A stretch of 64,000 nucleotides of DNA from Pseudomonadales bacterium (lineage in GTDB: Bacteria; Pseudomonadota; Gammaproteobacteria; Pseudomonadales; Azotimanducaceae): the NCBI GenBank assembly GCA_019090615.1, contig JAHRVQ010000033.1, positions 1 to 64,000 of the forward strand, written 5' to 3'. The notes under the pieces were generated by a model. It saw only the letters and a program-made list of their open reading frames with translations. It made no database searches and was not told where the DNA came from. Of this stretch, positions 16,425 to 23,940 are shown one piece after another; positions within the stretch are counted from its first letter, which is position 1; the number at the start of each line of letters is the position of its first letter. A program made the translations under genes and the position numbers.

Positions 16425-17816
16425 TTACTTCTGAGGGGCTTGGTCCATCGACCAGTCACCTGATTCAGCTTCAATAACCGCTGCTTTGTAGCCGCCGAGA
16501 CAATACCACAGGAGTAAGACGGCCAGTGGGTAAAACATGGCGTTAACCGATGCGAGTGAGTAGTGCAGCATGTTGTCGTCCTTGAAGACGAAATCAGTAA
16601 ATGCGGCCAGCAGACTGCCTCCAATTGCCATGCCGATGATATTAGTAATAAAAATGTACATAGCGGTCATCTGGCCGCGCATTTGATTCGGTGTGATAAT
16701 TACGAAGGAAACGGCAATAAGACCCATGTAGCCACTGCCGACGAATATCGCCGGAGCCAATATCAAAAGGGTCATCTCGGCGCTGCCAGCGAGGGGAGCC
16801 ATAATGCTTAACGGCATTGCTATAGTCGTGGTGATCAATATGGTTCTAACATTGGAATCAATGTAGCCTAACTTTTTCAGGCGTTCCCCCAACCAGGCCG
16901 CGGCCATGATACCCGTACTGCCACCGAGCATAGTGATCGTGCCGAAGGCCAGCCCTGCCTCGCTTTTTGACAGGCCATAGTTTCTGAATAGTAGTTCCGG
17001 ATACCAGGCTGCGCTGCCATACCAGGACATGGACAACAAAGAGGAGCCAAGGAACATGGATATGTAGACCCTGCGTCTTGCCCAGGTAAAGCGCAGTATA
17101 GTGCTCATTGGCAGGCTGGGGCTGACGGTTCCATCAGTATTGCTGACTGTGCCTTTGCGATCAGGCTCTTTCATCGTCAACATCAGCAGGGCAAGAAACA
17201 CTCCTGGTGCACCGACAGAAATGATAGTTGCTTGCCAGGGGGCAATGTTGCCAATCACAGGAATGATGATAGCATCCATGCTGTCGTAGAAGTCATAAAG
17301 GAAGCCGCCGACCACAAGCGCCAGCCCACCCCCAATGTGGATAGCCACTTTATAAATAGACATTGCGTAACCGACATGTTTTGGTCGAAAACTGTCAAGG
17401 ATTAACGAATAAGCGCTGGGTGTAAGGCCTGCTTCCCCGGTGCCGACACCCATTCGGCCAATAAAAAGTTGAGTGAAATTCTGCGACATGCCACAGGCCA
17501 TCGTTGCAATGCTCCAGAACATCACAGACCCGGCAGCTATCAGGCGGCGTGAATAACGATCGGCTAACCGTCCGAGCGGGATGCCAGCGAAAGTATAGAG
17601 GAGCGAGAAAGCGACACCCTGCAATAGGCTATATTCAAAATCGCTGATGCCAAATTCTTCACGAATCGGGCCGACAAGCAGTGAAAGGATCTGACGATCC
17701 ATAAAAGAAAAGATGTAGGCAACAAAAAGCAATGCCAGTGTGTAGCTGGCTACGCCTAATCCAGGGTAGTCGTCATCCTCCGAGAGAGTCTCGGCCTCAG
17801 TGGTTTTTTCAGTCAT
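16425..17816 (-). CDS. MFS transporter, Spinster-like
   Basis: A 463-residue, 12-helix major facilitator. After a cytoplasmic N-terminus the first helix region reads YTLALLFVAYIFSFMDRQIL. The loop 2-3 motif is GIPLGRLADRYSRRLIAAG (G-x-x-x-D-R-x-x-R/K). GRMGVGTGEAGLTPSAYSLI is typical of the Spinster-type subfamily found in degraders and lipid or aromatic-acid uptake loci. The substrate is unknown. Full length. It stands alone between two IS6-family relics in the same orientation, which suggests arrival as part of a composite element. Confidence 0.9.
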   Translation of the reverse strand: MTEKTTEAETLSEDDDYPGLGVASYTLALLFVAYIFSFMDRQILSLLVGPIREEFGISDFEYSLLQGVAFSLLYTFAGIPLGRLADRYSRRLIAAGSVMFWSIATMACGMSQNFTQLFIGRMGVGTGEAGLTPSAYSLILDSFRPKHVGYAMSIYKVAIHIGGGLALVVGGFLYDFYDSMDAIIIPVIGNIAPWQATIISVGAPGVFLALLMLTMKEPDRKGTVSNTDGTVSPSLPMSTILRFTWARRRVYISMFLGSSLLSMSWYGSAAWYPELLFRNYGLSKSEAGLAFGTITMLGGSTGIMAAAWLGERLKKLGYIDSNVRTILITTTIAMPLSIMAPLAGSAEMTLLILAPAIFVGSGYMGLIAVSFVIITPNQMRGQMTAMYIFITNIIGMAIGGSLLAAFTDFVFKDDNMLHYSLASVNAMFYPLAVLLLWYCLGGYKAAVIEAESGDWSMDQAPQK

Positions 17817-17869
17817 ATTGGTTGAATTCTCTTATTGGCTCACGTTTGCCTGCCGGCACAAATATCACA

Positions 17870-17908
17870 GGTGGGAACCAATAAATAAACCGGTGGGAAC
17901 CAATAAAC
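17870..17908. repeat. 22-bp tandem duplication upstream of the MFS gene
   Basis: GGTGGGAACCAATAAATAAA plus CC, then GGTGGGAACCAATAAAC. The duplication lies about 55 bp upstream of the MFS start codon. Confidence 0.8.
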
Positions 17909-18011
17909 TATCTGCTCTGACTGTATCATGGGAATATTTACACGGCTACGTTTGAGTGTCAAACACAGAGCCTATAAGGATCTTGGTCTAAAACCGGCAT
18001 TGCCAAATTAA

Positions 18012-18121
18012 CTTGCCGAAGCCAACAAACCCTCAATATCCTGCTGACTAAGATTGAAGCGAAAATAGAGCCAAACTGCGTATTGAGTGATTTCAACGGG
18101 TAACCGGTATCCTTTGTCCAT
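18012..18121 (-). pseudogene. IS6-family transposase N-terminal relic, copy 2
   Basis: MDKGYRLPVEITQYAVWLYF followed by RFNLSQQDIEGLLASAS is the same domain as copy 1 at 16237, in the same orientation, without an internal stop. Nothing after about residue 37 is recognisable. Confidence 0.65.
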
Positions 18122-18137
18122 ATTTGATTATGTCATT

Positions 18138-18774
18138 GTGTGTTTATCACTGAATGACACTTAACTTGGCAGTACCTCACATAATACTGTGATACTCATT
18201 GTCTGACATCTGCCGTTATCACCCAAATTATTTAGTTATTATGCGCAATATTTGCCCTATTTGGGAATGATCTCGCCTAAATTTCTTCAGTATTATTTGC
18301 CACTAAGCGGACCATACAGCCCTATTTAAATTGTCAGGCACAGGCAGTCCCTTGCGCTATCTCACATCGACCTTTTCCCCATCAATGTAAGAAATTTCGA
18401 GTGCCCCTGCCAAACACGATTACCCACCAGTTCTGAATTCTATTCGCACGATATTACCCAATTGTAAAAACTGGGCAGAAAAGTTGTAATTATCCCGCGG
18501 CCCAGGCTGCGCGCCCCGCCACAGGCCAGGTAGCCTGCAAAACGAAAAAATTGACGAGCGTTACGGAATCGCTACCAAGGGAAAAATCATTTGAGCAATC
18601 AACTCGATCACTCGCAAACCTTAGATCAACACCAGCAAGGTCCATCAAAAACATGCTCGAATATACGAAGCAAATTCTAATGCAGAGACCCTAACCTGAA
18701 CCCCGCCCCCAAGTTGGTATGTTATTGCCGTTTTAAGTTTATAATGAAAGACTGCCCATTACTGCTAACAGGAT
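18138..18774. other. Repeat-rich intergenic region
   Basis: No gene is seen. TAACTTGGCAGTACCT (18170-18185) also occurs at 6141-6156, upstream of higBA-1. The R1 copy occupies 18390-18575, and the remainder is unremarkable. Confidence 0.5.
18390..18575 (+). repeat. R1 dispersed repeat, right-hand part
   Basis: It begins AGAAATTTCGAGTGCCCCTG (as 21757) and passes through ATATTACCCAATTGTAAAA, CCCAGGCTGCGCGCCCCGCC and TTGACGAGCGTTACGGAATC. Together with the copies at 9251 and 21541 it lets a full element of roughly 450-500 bp be reconstructed. Confidence 0.7.
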
Positions 18775-18780
18775 GTGATC

Positions 18781-19845
18781 ATGGCTTTCTTTGACATTTC
18801 TGATAATGAACTACACGAGATCCCCTCAACAACCTTTGCTAAAGCAAACGTTAGCGAACGGGATGATTTACAACAACTATTGAGAAGAAACGTCGAAGTA
18901 ATCTCCCCCGATACACTTGTAATTAGTGAGGAATTTTCTAACTGGGCAGATAGCAGGCGCAGAATCGACCTTTTAGGCGTAGATAAAGACGCCAACCTTG
19001 TTGTGATAGAACTTAAGCGAACCGAAGATGGTGGTCATATGGAATTACAGGCACTACGTTACGCCGCCATGGTATCCCCTATGACGCTGGACCAGGCTAT
19101 TGATGTTTACCAAAAATACTTAACAGATAACGAATCTGATCTTGATGCGCGACAAAGCCTACTCGACTTTCTAGAGTGGGACGAAGAAGAAGAAAATGAA
19201 TTCGCGCAAGAAGTTCGTATTGTTCTTGCATCTGCGGAATTCTCGAAGGAAATCACAACAACCGTACTTTGGCTAAATTCACTAGGCCACGACATTAGCT
19301 GTGTGAGGTTAAGACCATACAAGGATGGGAAAAGAACACTAATTGACATCAACCAATTGATTCCTTTACCCGAGGCAAAGTCTTATCAGGTTCAAATGAA
19401 AGAGAAGAACCAACGGGAACAGGCCACTAGAAGAAACAAAAGAGACTATACAAAGTTCGACGTAACGGTAAATGACTCAACCCAGACCGACTTGGCCAAG
19501 CGTAGGGCTGCACTTGCTGTAGTTAAGGGTTTAATAACTGCCGGTGTCGACCCTGTCGACATAGCGAATACACTTTCATGGAGAAAAACATTCTGTATAT
19601 TTAATGGCGAATGTACCCCTGACGATGTAACGAAAGAACTCTCAATAAAGGAAAAAGACGAAGGCCCATCATTTGCAGAACAAAATTGGTTCGCCAAAGA
19701 AAATGAAATCATCCACCACAATGGTAAAACTTATGTGCTATCGAGCAAATGGGGACCCAGGACAGAAAAAGCACTAAAAGAACTTATCAACGAGTTCTCA
19801 GAGCGTGGGGTATCATACCGAAAAGCCAACGCAGCCACTCACTAG
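18781..19845 (+). CDS. NucS/DUF91-like PD-(D/E)XK nuclease domain protein
   Basis: A 354-residue soluble protein. Residues about 50-85 carry the nuclease motif: FSNWADSRRRIDLLGVDKD (Asp), then NLVVIELKR (E-x-K) followed by ELQALRYAAMVSPMTLDQAI. This matches the NucS-like/DUF91 branch of PD-(D/E)XK nucleases. A middle region (EKNQREQATRRNKRDYTKFD) is a charged linker. The C-terminal third (LAKRRAALAVVKGLITAGVD ... YVLSSKWGPRTEKALKEL) may bind DNA or sense modified bases. AGGA precedes ATG 18781. It stands alone in the toxin-antitoxin island. A defence role is an inference. Confidence 0.75.
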   Translation: MAFFDISDNELHEIPSTTFAKANVSERDDLQQLLRRNVEVISPDTLVISEEFSNWADSRRRIDLLGVDKDANLVVIELKRTEDGGHMELQALRYAAMVSPMTLDQAIDVYQKYLTDNESDLDARQSLLDFLEWDEEEENEFAQEVRIVLASAEFSKEITTTVLWLNSLGHDISCVRLRPYKDGKRTLIDINQLIPLPEAKSYQVQMKEKNQREQATRRNKRDYTKFDVTVNDSTQTDLAKRRAALAVVKGLITAGVDPVDIANTLSWRKTFCIFNGECTPDDVTKELSIKEKDEGPSFAEQNWFAKENEIIHHNGKTYVLSSKWGPRTEKALKELINEFSERGVSYRKANAATH

Positions 19846-20306
19846 CACCAGAATCTCGGCGAGATAGCAGAGGACACACCGTTCGCACTACGTAACCCGC
19901 TAAATAAGACCGTTCTACCCACAGGCCGAAAAAACCTGTATTTAAGGTGCCCCAAAAATGCTGAAGATAATTTCAGCACGAGAGACTTTACTTCCGCAGC
20001 CAACCTTAGCCGCCGGGATTTAGCTCCTCTAGATTTGTGGCGCCAATACAATTTGAACGCCCTTCTATACCAACGAACCCGTGTCGTTGGCTGAACTATC
20101 ACCAACGAATCTCTCCTACTCGGCCAGATATTGGCTAGAACCTGCCAAAACAATCGATCACGTTCTTTTAGTTGAGGGTGATTCTGGCTTCGATTCAGCA
20201 CATTCAACTGCTGACCAAGTGCAAGATTCTCAGCCGTCAAACAGGCAACAATATTGAACTTTCGGGAGAATTGACTGAGGATCATCTGGATCAAAAACAA
20301 CATCAA
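19842..20306 (-). pseudogene. Integrase-type transposase N-terminal relic
   Basis: It reads LTAENLALGQQLNVLNRSQN, LKERDRLFWQVLANIWPSRR, SLVIVQPTTRVRWYRRAFKL and YWRHKSRG. This is the N-terminal region of integrase-core transposases (LALRQQLAVL, RDRLFW, W..W, ALVIVQPETV, WHR.GFRLYWRWKS). The similarity ends near 19990 and the catalytic core is missing. The 3' end abuts the stop codon of the NucS-like gene. It is a different subfamily from the relic at 6862. Confidence 0.75.
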
Positions 20307-20405
20307 TAAACACTAAACCGGAAATGCCTGAAAGACAATCGCAACAAATAGTACAAATAATTGTGAACGACACGTCTTCTTGAGACACAAATCAAACAGT
20401 AACAC

Positions 20406-20434
20406 TTGACGTTAATAACGCGTCGCATTACTAT
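20406..20434 (+). promoter_or_regulatory. higBA-4 promoter with imperfect palindrome
   Basis: TTGACG (20406-20411), 17 bp, TACTAT (20429-20434), then 7 bp to GTG 20442. The spacer holds TAATAACGC-GTC-GCATTACTA (7 of 9 positions paired, 3-bp centre), the same 9-3-9 geometry as at higBA-3. Confidence 0.6.
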
Positions 20435-20441
20435 TTGATTT

Positions 20442-20720
20442 GTGATTGTATCCTTCAAATGCACAGACACCAAAGCTCTATCGAACGGTAAGAGAATTAG
20501 ACGCTTCGTCAAGTTTGAGAGAGTTGCACTTCGTAAGCTTAGACAGTTACAGGTCTCTGGGACGCTTTCAGACCTAAGAGTTCCGCCAGGAAATCGACTT
20601 GAAGCATTGAAAGGTGACCGAAAAGGTCAACATAGCATTAGGATTAATGATCAATTCCGCATTTGCTTTCGCTGGACGTTAACTGGAGCCAGCAATGTGG
20701 AAATAGTGGATTACCACTAG
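20442..20720 (+). CDS. higB: HigB-family toxin, locus 4
   Basis: This 92-residue HigB begins with GTG (MIVSFKCTDTKALSNGKRIR), followed by ALRKLRQLQVSGTLSDLRV, PPGNRLEALKGDRKGQHSIR, INDQFRICFRW and the ending VEIVDYH. It is a ribosome-dependent mRNA endonuclease by family. It is the closest relative in the window to locus 3. The GTG start is chosen because the reading frame begins there, 7 bp after the -10 box, and because the homologue starts at the same residue. Confidence 0.9.
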   Translation: MIVSFKCTDTKALSNGKRIRRFVKFERVALRKLRQLQVSGTLSDLRVPPGNRLEALKGDRKGQHSIRINDQFRICFRWTLTGASNVEIVDYH

Positions 20721-20729
20721 GAGATGATA

Positions 20730-21035
20730 ATGAAGAAACTACCACCAGTCTCACCAGGAGAATTGCTGAAAGAAGAGTTCCTCGATCCAATGGGGATCTC
20801 TAAGTATCGTCTGGCAAAAGAGATCGAAGTCCCGGCTCAAAGAATCGGGGCTATTGTTTCTGGACAACGCTCAATTACAGCTGATACAGATTTGCGGCTC
20901 TGCAGGTTTTTCGGATTATCAAATGGCTACTGGCTTCGAGCCCAGGTTGCGCACGATATTGAGATTGCCGCAGAAGAACTAGTCGACGAACTGGAGAACA
21001 TTAAACCCTGGAAACAAGTAACCGGACAAAGCTAG
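20730..21035 (+). CDS. higA: HigA-family antitoxin, locus 4
   Basis: A 101-residue HigA: PPVSPGELLKEEFLDPMGIS, helix-turn-helix KYRLAKEIEVPAQRIGAIVS then GQRSITADTDLRLCRFFGLS, and the tail. ATG 20730 is preferred over ATG 20724 because AGGAG (20719-20723) is well spaced for it. The gene follows its toxin by 9 bp. The antitoxin would repress through the palindrome upstream. Confidence 0.9.
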   Translation: MKKLPPVSPGELLKEEFLDPMGISKYRLAKEIEVPAQRIGAIVSGQRSITADTDLRLCRFFGLSNGYWLRAQVAHDIEIAAEELVDELENIKPWKQVTGQS

Positions 21036-21089
21036 CCCTTTCGATGCTGGCCGACTTCTAGCAACTTTACAAAAAATCAAACTATGACA

Positions 21090-21190
21090 TTCTCACCAGC
21101 ATCCCGAAGATACCGCAAAATTTTCTATTGATCCCAGCATATTTGTTGAATTCTCAAAACTAAATTTCAAAACCCTGTGGTATACGGGCA
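21090..21190 (+). repeat. R2 repeat, direct copy
   Basis: CAGCATCCCGAAGATACCGC (21099) through TATTGATCCCAG to CCTGTGGTATAC matches the reverse complement of 14953-15045. Its right edge falls exactly where a truncated higB begins. Confidence 0.7.
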
Positions 21191-21261
21191 TTACTTTTCA
21201 ATACAAAAACGGCGAATTTTCTGCAGTGAAAATTGAGAACTACCATAAAGGTAAAACATGA
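21187..21261 (+). pseudogene. higB: HigB 3' remnant, locus 5
   Basis: In frame with the family ending: GITFQYKNGEFSAVKIENYH then KGKT-stop, corresponding to ICFRW..GNA..VEIVDYH in intact HigB. Only the last 24 codons remain, and the 5' side is R2 repeat. The stop overlaps the antitoxin start (ATGA, 21258-21261). Confidence 0.65.
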
Positions 21262-21518
21262 TTGACAACCCACTTCCATTACATCCCGGAAAGGTTTTAT
21301 CTGAGATTTACATGAACCAGATGAACCTTAATCAATCTGCGCTAGCGAAACTCTGCGATTGTTCGCCGAGAAAAACAAACGAAATAGTTAACGGAAAACG
21401 TGGTATTTCACCATCCTTCGCAATCATTCTTGAGCCAGTTTTAGGTACATCAGCAGAAATGTGGGTACGAATGCAGGCTGAGTTCGTTATATGGGTGGCC
21501 CGCCAGAAGGTTGCCTAG
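21258..21518 (+). CDS. higA: HigA-family antitoxin without toxin, locus 5
   Basis: An 86-residue HigA-type protein: PLPLHPGKVLSEIYMNQMNL, helix-turn-helix QSALAKLCDCSPRKTNEIVN then GKRGISPSFAIILEPVLG, and EMWVRMQAEFVIW. The domain is intact and AAAGG precedes the ATG. Its toxin gene survives only as a 3' stub, and the original promoter is lost, so it is an orphan. It might still cross-neutralise one of the other HigB toxins or act as a stand-alone repressor. Confidence 0.85.
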   Translation: MIDNPLPLHPGKVLSEIYMNQMNLNQSALAKLCDCSPRKTNEIVNGKRGISPSFAIILEPVLGTSAEMWVRMQAEFVIWVARQKVA

Positions 21519-21540
21519 ACGCTACAAAGAAAAAAGATGA

Positions 21541-21795
21541 GCAGGTGTAAATCTCGACAAATTGGCCGCCCATCATTTCGAACAAGCAGCATTAGTGGAT
21601 GTTTACGACCCTCCAAGGCCGGCTATCAGCCTGAAAACCCCCGTGTCGGTGACCTGGGCGGCCCCGTTATTGCCACCCAATTCATGGCTTTTCGCTTCGC
21701 GAAAAACATGAATGAGATCTAGCAGTACTGATAGGCAACAGCCATTTCTCCCAGTGAAATTTCGAGTGCCCCCGCCAAGCACGATTACAGTCATT
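21541..21795 (+). repeat. R1 dispersed repeat, left and middle parts
   Basis: It starts GCAGGTGTAAATCTCGACAA, continues CTGAAAACCCCCGTGTCGGT (21631), then a near-perfect hairpin around 21683-21713 (TTCATGGCTTTTCGC, TTC, GCGAAAAACATGAA), AGCAGTACTGATAGGCAACA and AAATTTCGAGTGCCCCCGCC. It is the best-preserved middle section of the family. Confidence 0.7.
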
Positions 21796-21879
21796 AAAGC
21801 CCTTGCCAATCAGCCTCAGGCATGAGAGCTTAGCCCGCTCCAATTAAAGCGCCCCAATCTGCGCTCAACAGCCGCCACT

Positions 21880-22389
21880 ATGCCCGAAGTTTTAAAGTAC
21901 CTATCAGGTTATGCAACGGAGATACAAACTCAAGTGCAAACCTTGATTGAGCAAGATCGCTTAGCGCCATTTTTGCTGAATAAATACCCCAGGCCCCATA
22001 ACATTAGTAACGACAAGGCACTACGCAGCTATGCAATGGCAATTAAAAATCGCCACCTAAAAAAGTCTGCCCCGCTTAACCAGGTTCGATATGACGGTAA
22101 GATCCATGTCATTAACAATGCACTGGGTTTACACAGTTACACCAGCCGTGTACAGGGCAGCAAACTCAAAAGTAAAAACAACATTCGTATTAGCGCCAGC
22201 TTTAAAAAATCGCCGGAGGAATTTTTAAATATGATAGTGGTACACGAACTCGCCCACCTTAAAGAAAAGCAACATACCAAAGCGTTTTATCAGCTATGCC
22301 TGCATATGCTACCCGACTATCACCAGTTAGAATTTGACATGCGGGTTTATCTTACTCAACTTGAACTAGCCGGCGATATCTATATTTAG
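21880..22389 (+). CDS. YgjP-like metallopeptidase domain protein
   Basis: A 169-residue protein of the YgjP/DUF45 (WLM) metallopeptidase group. The zinc motif is VVHELAHLKEKQH, with H122, E123 and H126 and a further His at 132. Upstream, NNIRISASFKKSPEEFLNMI and downstream YHQLEFDMRVYL are typical. The family is predicted to be a zinc peptidase; partners and substrate are not known to me. The region before the stop is full length. It stands alone. Confidence 0.85.
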   Translation: MPEVLKYLSGYATEIQTQVQTLIEQDRLAPFLLNKYPRPHNISNDKALRSYAMAIKNRHLKKSAPLNQVRYDGKIHVINNALGLHSYTSRVQGSKLKSKNNIRISASFKKSPEEFLNMIVVHELAHLKEKQHTKAFYQLCLHMLPDYHQLEFDMRVYLTQLELAGDIYI

Positions 22390-22469
22390 TCTAGTGGGCA
22401 TTCGCCCAGGGGTAATTAGGCTATCTCTGATTCCTGCCCTTTGTACCTAATAAGACAGGTGGAAATCAG

Positions 22470-22600
22470 TCGACAATTTTAAAAATGGAGAACATCGACT
22501 GATGCCCTGTGTGACTATCTTCTTGTTCTATTAACTGAACGAAGGTTGTTAAATTCCCAAGCTTGAAGTTTCCTGTAAATTTTACCCCGACCTATATTGC
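22470..22600 (+). repeat. R3 repeat (IS4-type end), copy 1
   Basis: AGAACATCGACTGATGCCC, then AACTGAACGAAGGTTGTTAAA and GTAAATTTTACCCCGACC, match 23473-23592 in the same orientation over about 120 bp at moderate identity. The second copy sits directly after an IS4-family transposase relic, so both are probably ends of that element. Confidence 0.65.
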
Positions 22601-22612
22601 TGCCAATAGTCC

Positions 22613-23224
22613 CTACGCTAATTTTCTCTTTCGACCGAAGCCTAAGCCAGCAAAACCCAGGCCCATTAGTACCAGGGAAGAAGGTTCGGGCACTGAAGCT
22701 ACACCCAGGCTACCATTGAAGTTTATCGTTGAATTCCATTGAATCCGATTATTATTGAAACCGTTGAAATCGCTGATGGAAATACTATTCAAGGTTATCG
22801 TCACGTTGTCGATAGTATTCCCTATCAGGTCTATGCCGTTGAAACCAGGTCCCGAGTATCTAGCAGCTTCATCGGCTGGGGCAACAGAGACAAAAAAACC
22901 AAAAGCCCTTAGGGTTAAGCCATCATCCACGCCGTTTGTCGCTAGTGCCACAAAGTCTAAGAAATCCGCATCATTACCAGCATTGGCAGTAAAGGTAGTA
23001 CCCGCATCACCAAGCGCAAAATTCACGTCCTCGAATAACTCTTCACCAGACAAAAATGGGCCCAGTTGGATTCCAAGATGCAATCCAGAGAATGCCGGGT
23101 CATCTGCCAAAACAGCCGCAGCACTACTATGATTAACCGAAGCAATAACGGCAGCATGCGCTCCTCCCGATCCAATGCTTGCTGCAATCCCAAATGCGAT
23201 TAATGGCTTAAGAAATGATTTCAT
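22613..23224 (-). CDS. PEP-CTERM sorting domain protein
   Basis: A 203-residue exported protein with signal peptide MKSFLKPLIAFGIAASIGSG and AHA cleavage site. The body is rich in Asn/Gly/Ser with DADFLDFVALATNGVDDG and NSISISDFNGFNNN. The C-terminal signal is VPEPSSLVLMGLGFAGLGFG plus RKRKLA. It is a likely substrate of an exosortase and surface-exposed. AAGAAG lies upstream of the ATG. The gene is flanked by two direct R3 repeats, so it may have moved with, or been captured between, IS ends. Confidence 0.88.
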   Translation of the reverse strand: MKSFLKPLIAFGIAASIGSGGAHAAVIASVNHSSAAAVLADDPAFSGLHLGIQLGPFLSGEELFEDVNFALGDAGTTFTANAGNDADFLDFVALATNGVDDGLTLRAFGFFVSVAPADEAARYSGPGFNGIDLIGNTIDNVTITLNSISISDFNGFNNNRIQWNSTINFNGSLGVASVPEPSSLVLMGLGFAGLGFGRKRKLA

Positions 23225-23459
23225 AGTAATTGGCTTCTTGTTTATTGTTAGTTATTAAAAGTTGAATCCACATCAACGTTGGTGGCCCCGATTAACTGAT
23301 TCTCGACGGTTACTGGCCGCTTACTCGGTCGACTTAAGGACATTTACTATGCGTATTCACTGTCTAGCGCCAAGCGACACTTATAGTAATTGACCTACCA
23401 CCAGTGGACCATCAGGTGATCACCTGAATTGGGGGGGATTTGGGGGGATTTCAGTGTCG

Positions 23460-23592
23460 AGGTAAAATTCGCAAAAATTGAGAACATCGGCTAACGCGGC
23501 TGTTTGACAATCTTTTTGTCCGATTAACTAAGCAAAATTTGTTAGATTCTCAAGTATGACGTTTTTTTGTGAATTTTACCCCAACCCGAATG
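23460..23592 (+). repeat. R3 repeat (IS4-type end), copy 2
   Basis: AGAACATCGGCTAACGCGG, AACTAAGCAAAATTTGTTAG and GTGAATTTTACCCCAACCC correspond to copy 1 at 22470. It is located directly past the 3' end of the IS4-type transposase relic (23601). Confidence 0.65.
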
Positions 23593-23600
23593 GCACTTAC

Positions 23601-23940
23601 TTAAGCTGCTTTGGGTGCCCATTCTCCCACGCTTCTGCTCTTGGCTACATCAGCATAGGGTAGGCTTTAGGACTATGTTTTAGCGCCCTTGGCTCAATTC
23701 TACCCGGTCTGTTCCCGATCCGTTGCTGTGCCATAATTGCGACTAACAGCTGCATTGATTCGGCATCAATTATTGCCGTGAGTTGTAGATAATTCAGCCA
23801 TAGTTGTAAACAGTGTTTGAAATTAATATCCATCGGCCTCAGGTATGCAATTGCCGCCGATTGCACCATCAGTAGCCGAATAATATTGTACCCCAGAATA
23901 TACACCCATATTTCTTTGCTGATCATTTTTTACCGTGGTC
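23601..23940 (-). pseudogene. IS4-family transposase C-terminal relic
   Basis: It reads MISKEIWVYILGYNIIRLLM, VQSAAIAYLRPMDINFKHCL, QRIGNRPGRIEPRALKHSPK, AYPMLM, a TAG stop, then PRAEAWENGHPKQLK. The (K)EIW...LAYNLIR, R.GNRPGR.EPRA.KRRPK.YP.L pattern is the end of IS4-family transposases. The catalytic part is gone, and the TAG interrupts the last 16 residues. R3 follows as the element's right end. Confidence 0.8.

Noticed and set aside
6145-21518. Integron cassette array, suggested by the cluster of toxin-antitoxin genes
   Set aside because: The genes lie on both strands, no integrase was seen and I found no convincing attC core sites (GTTRRRY with matching folds) between them.
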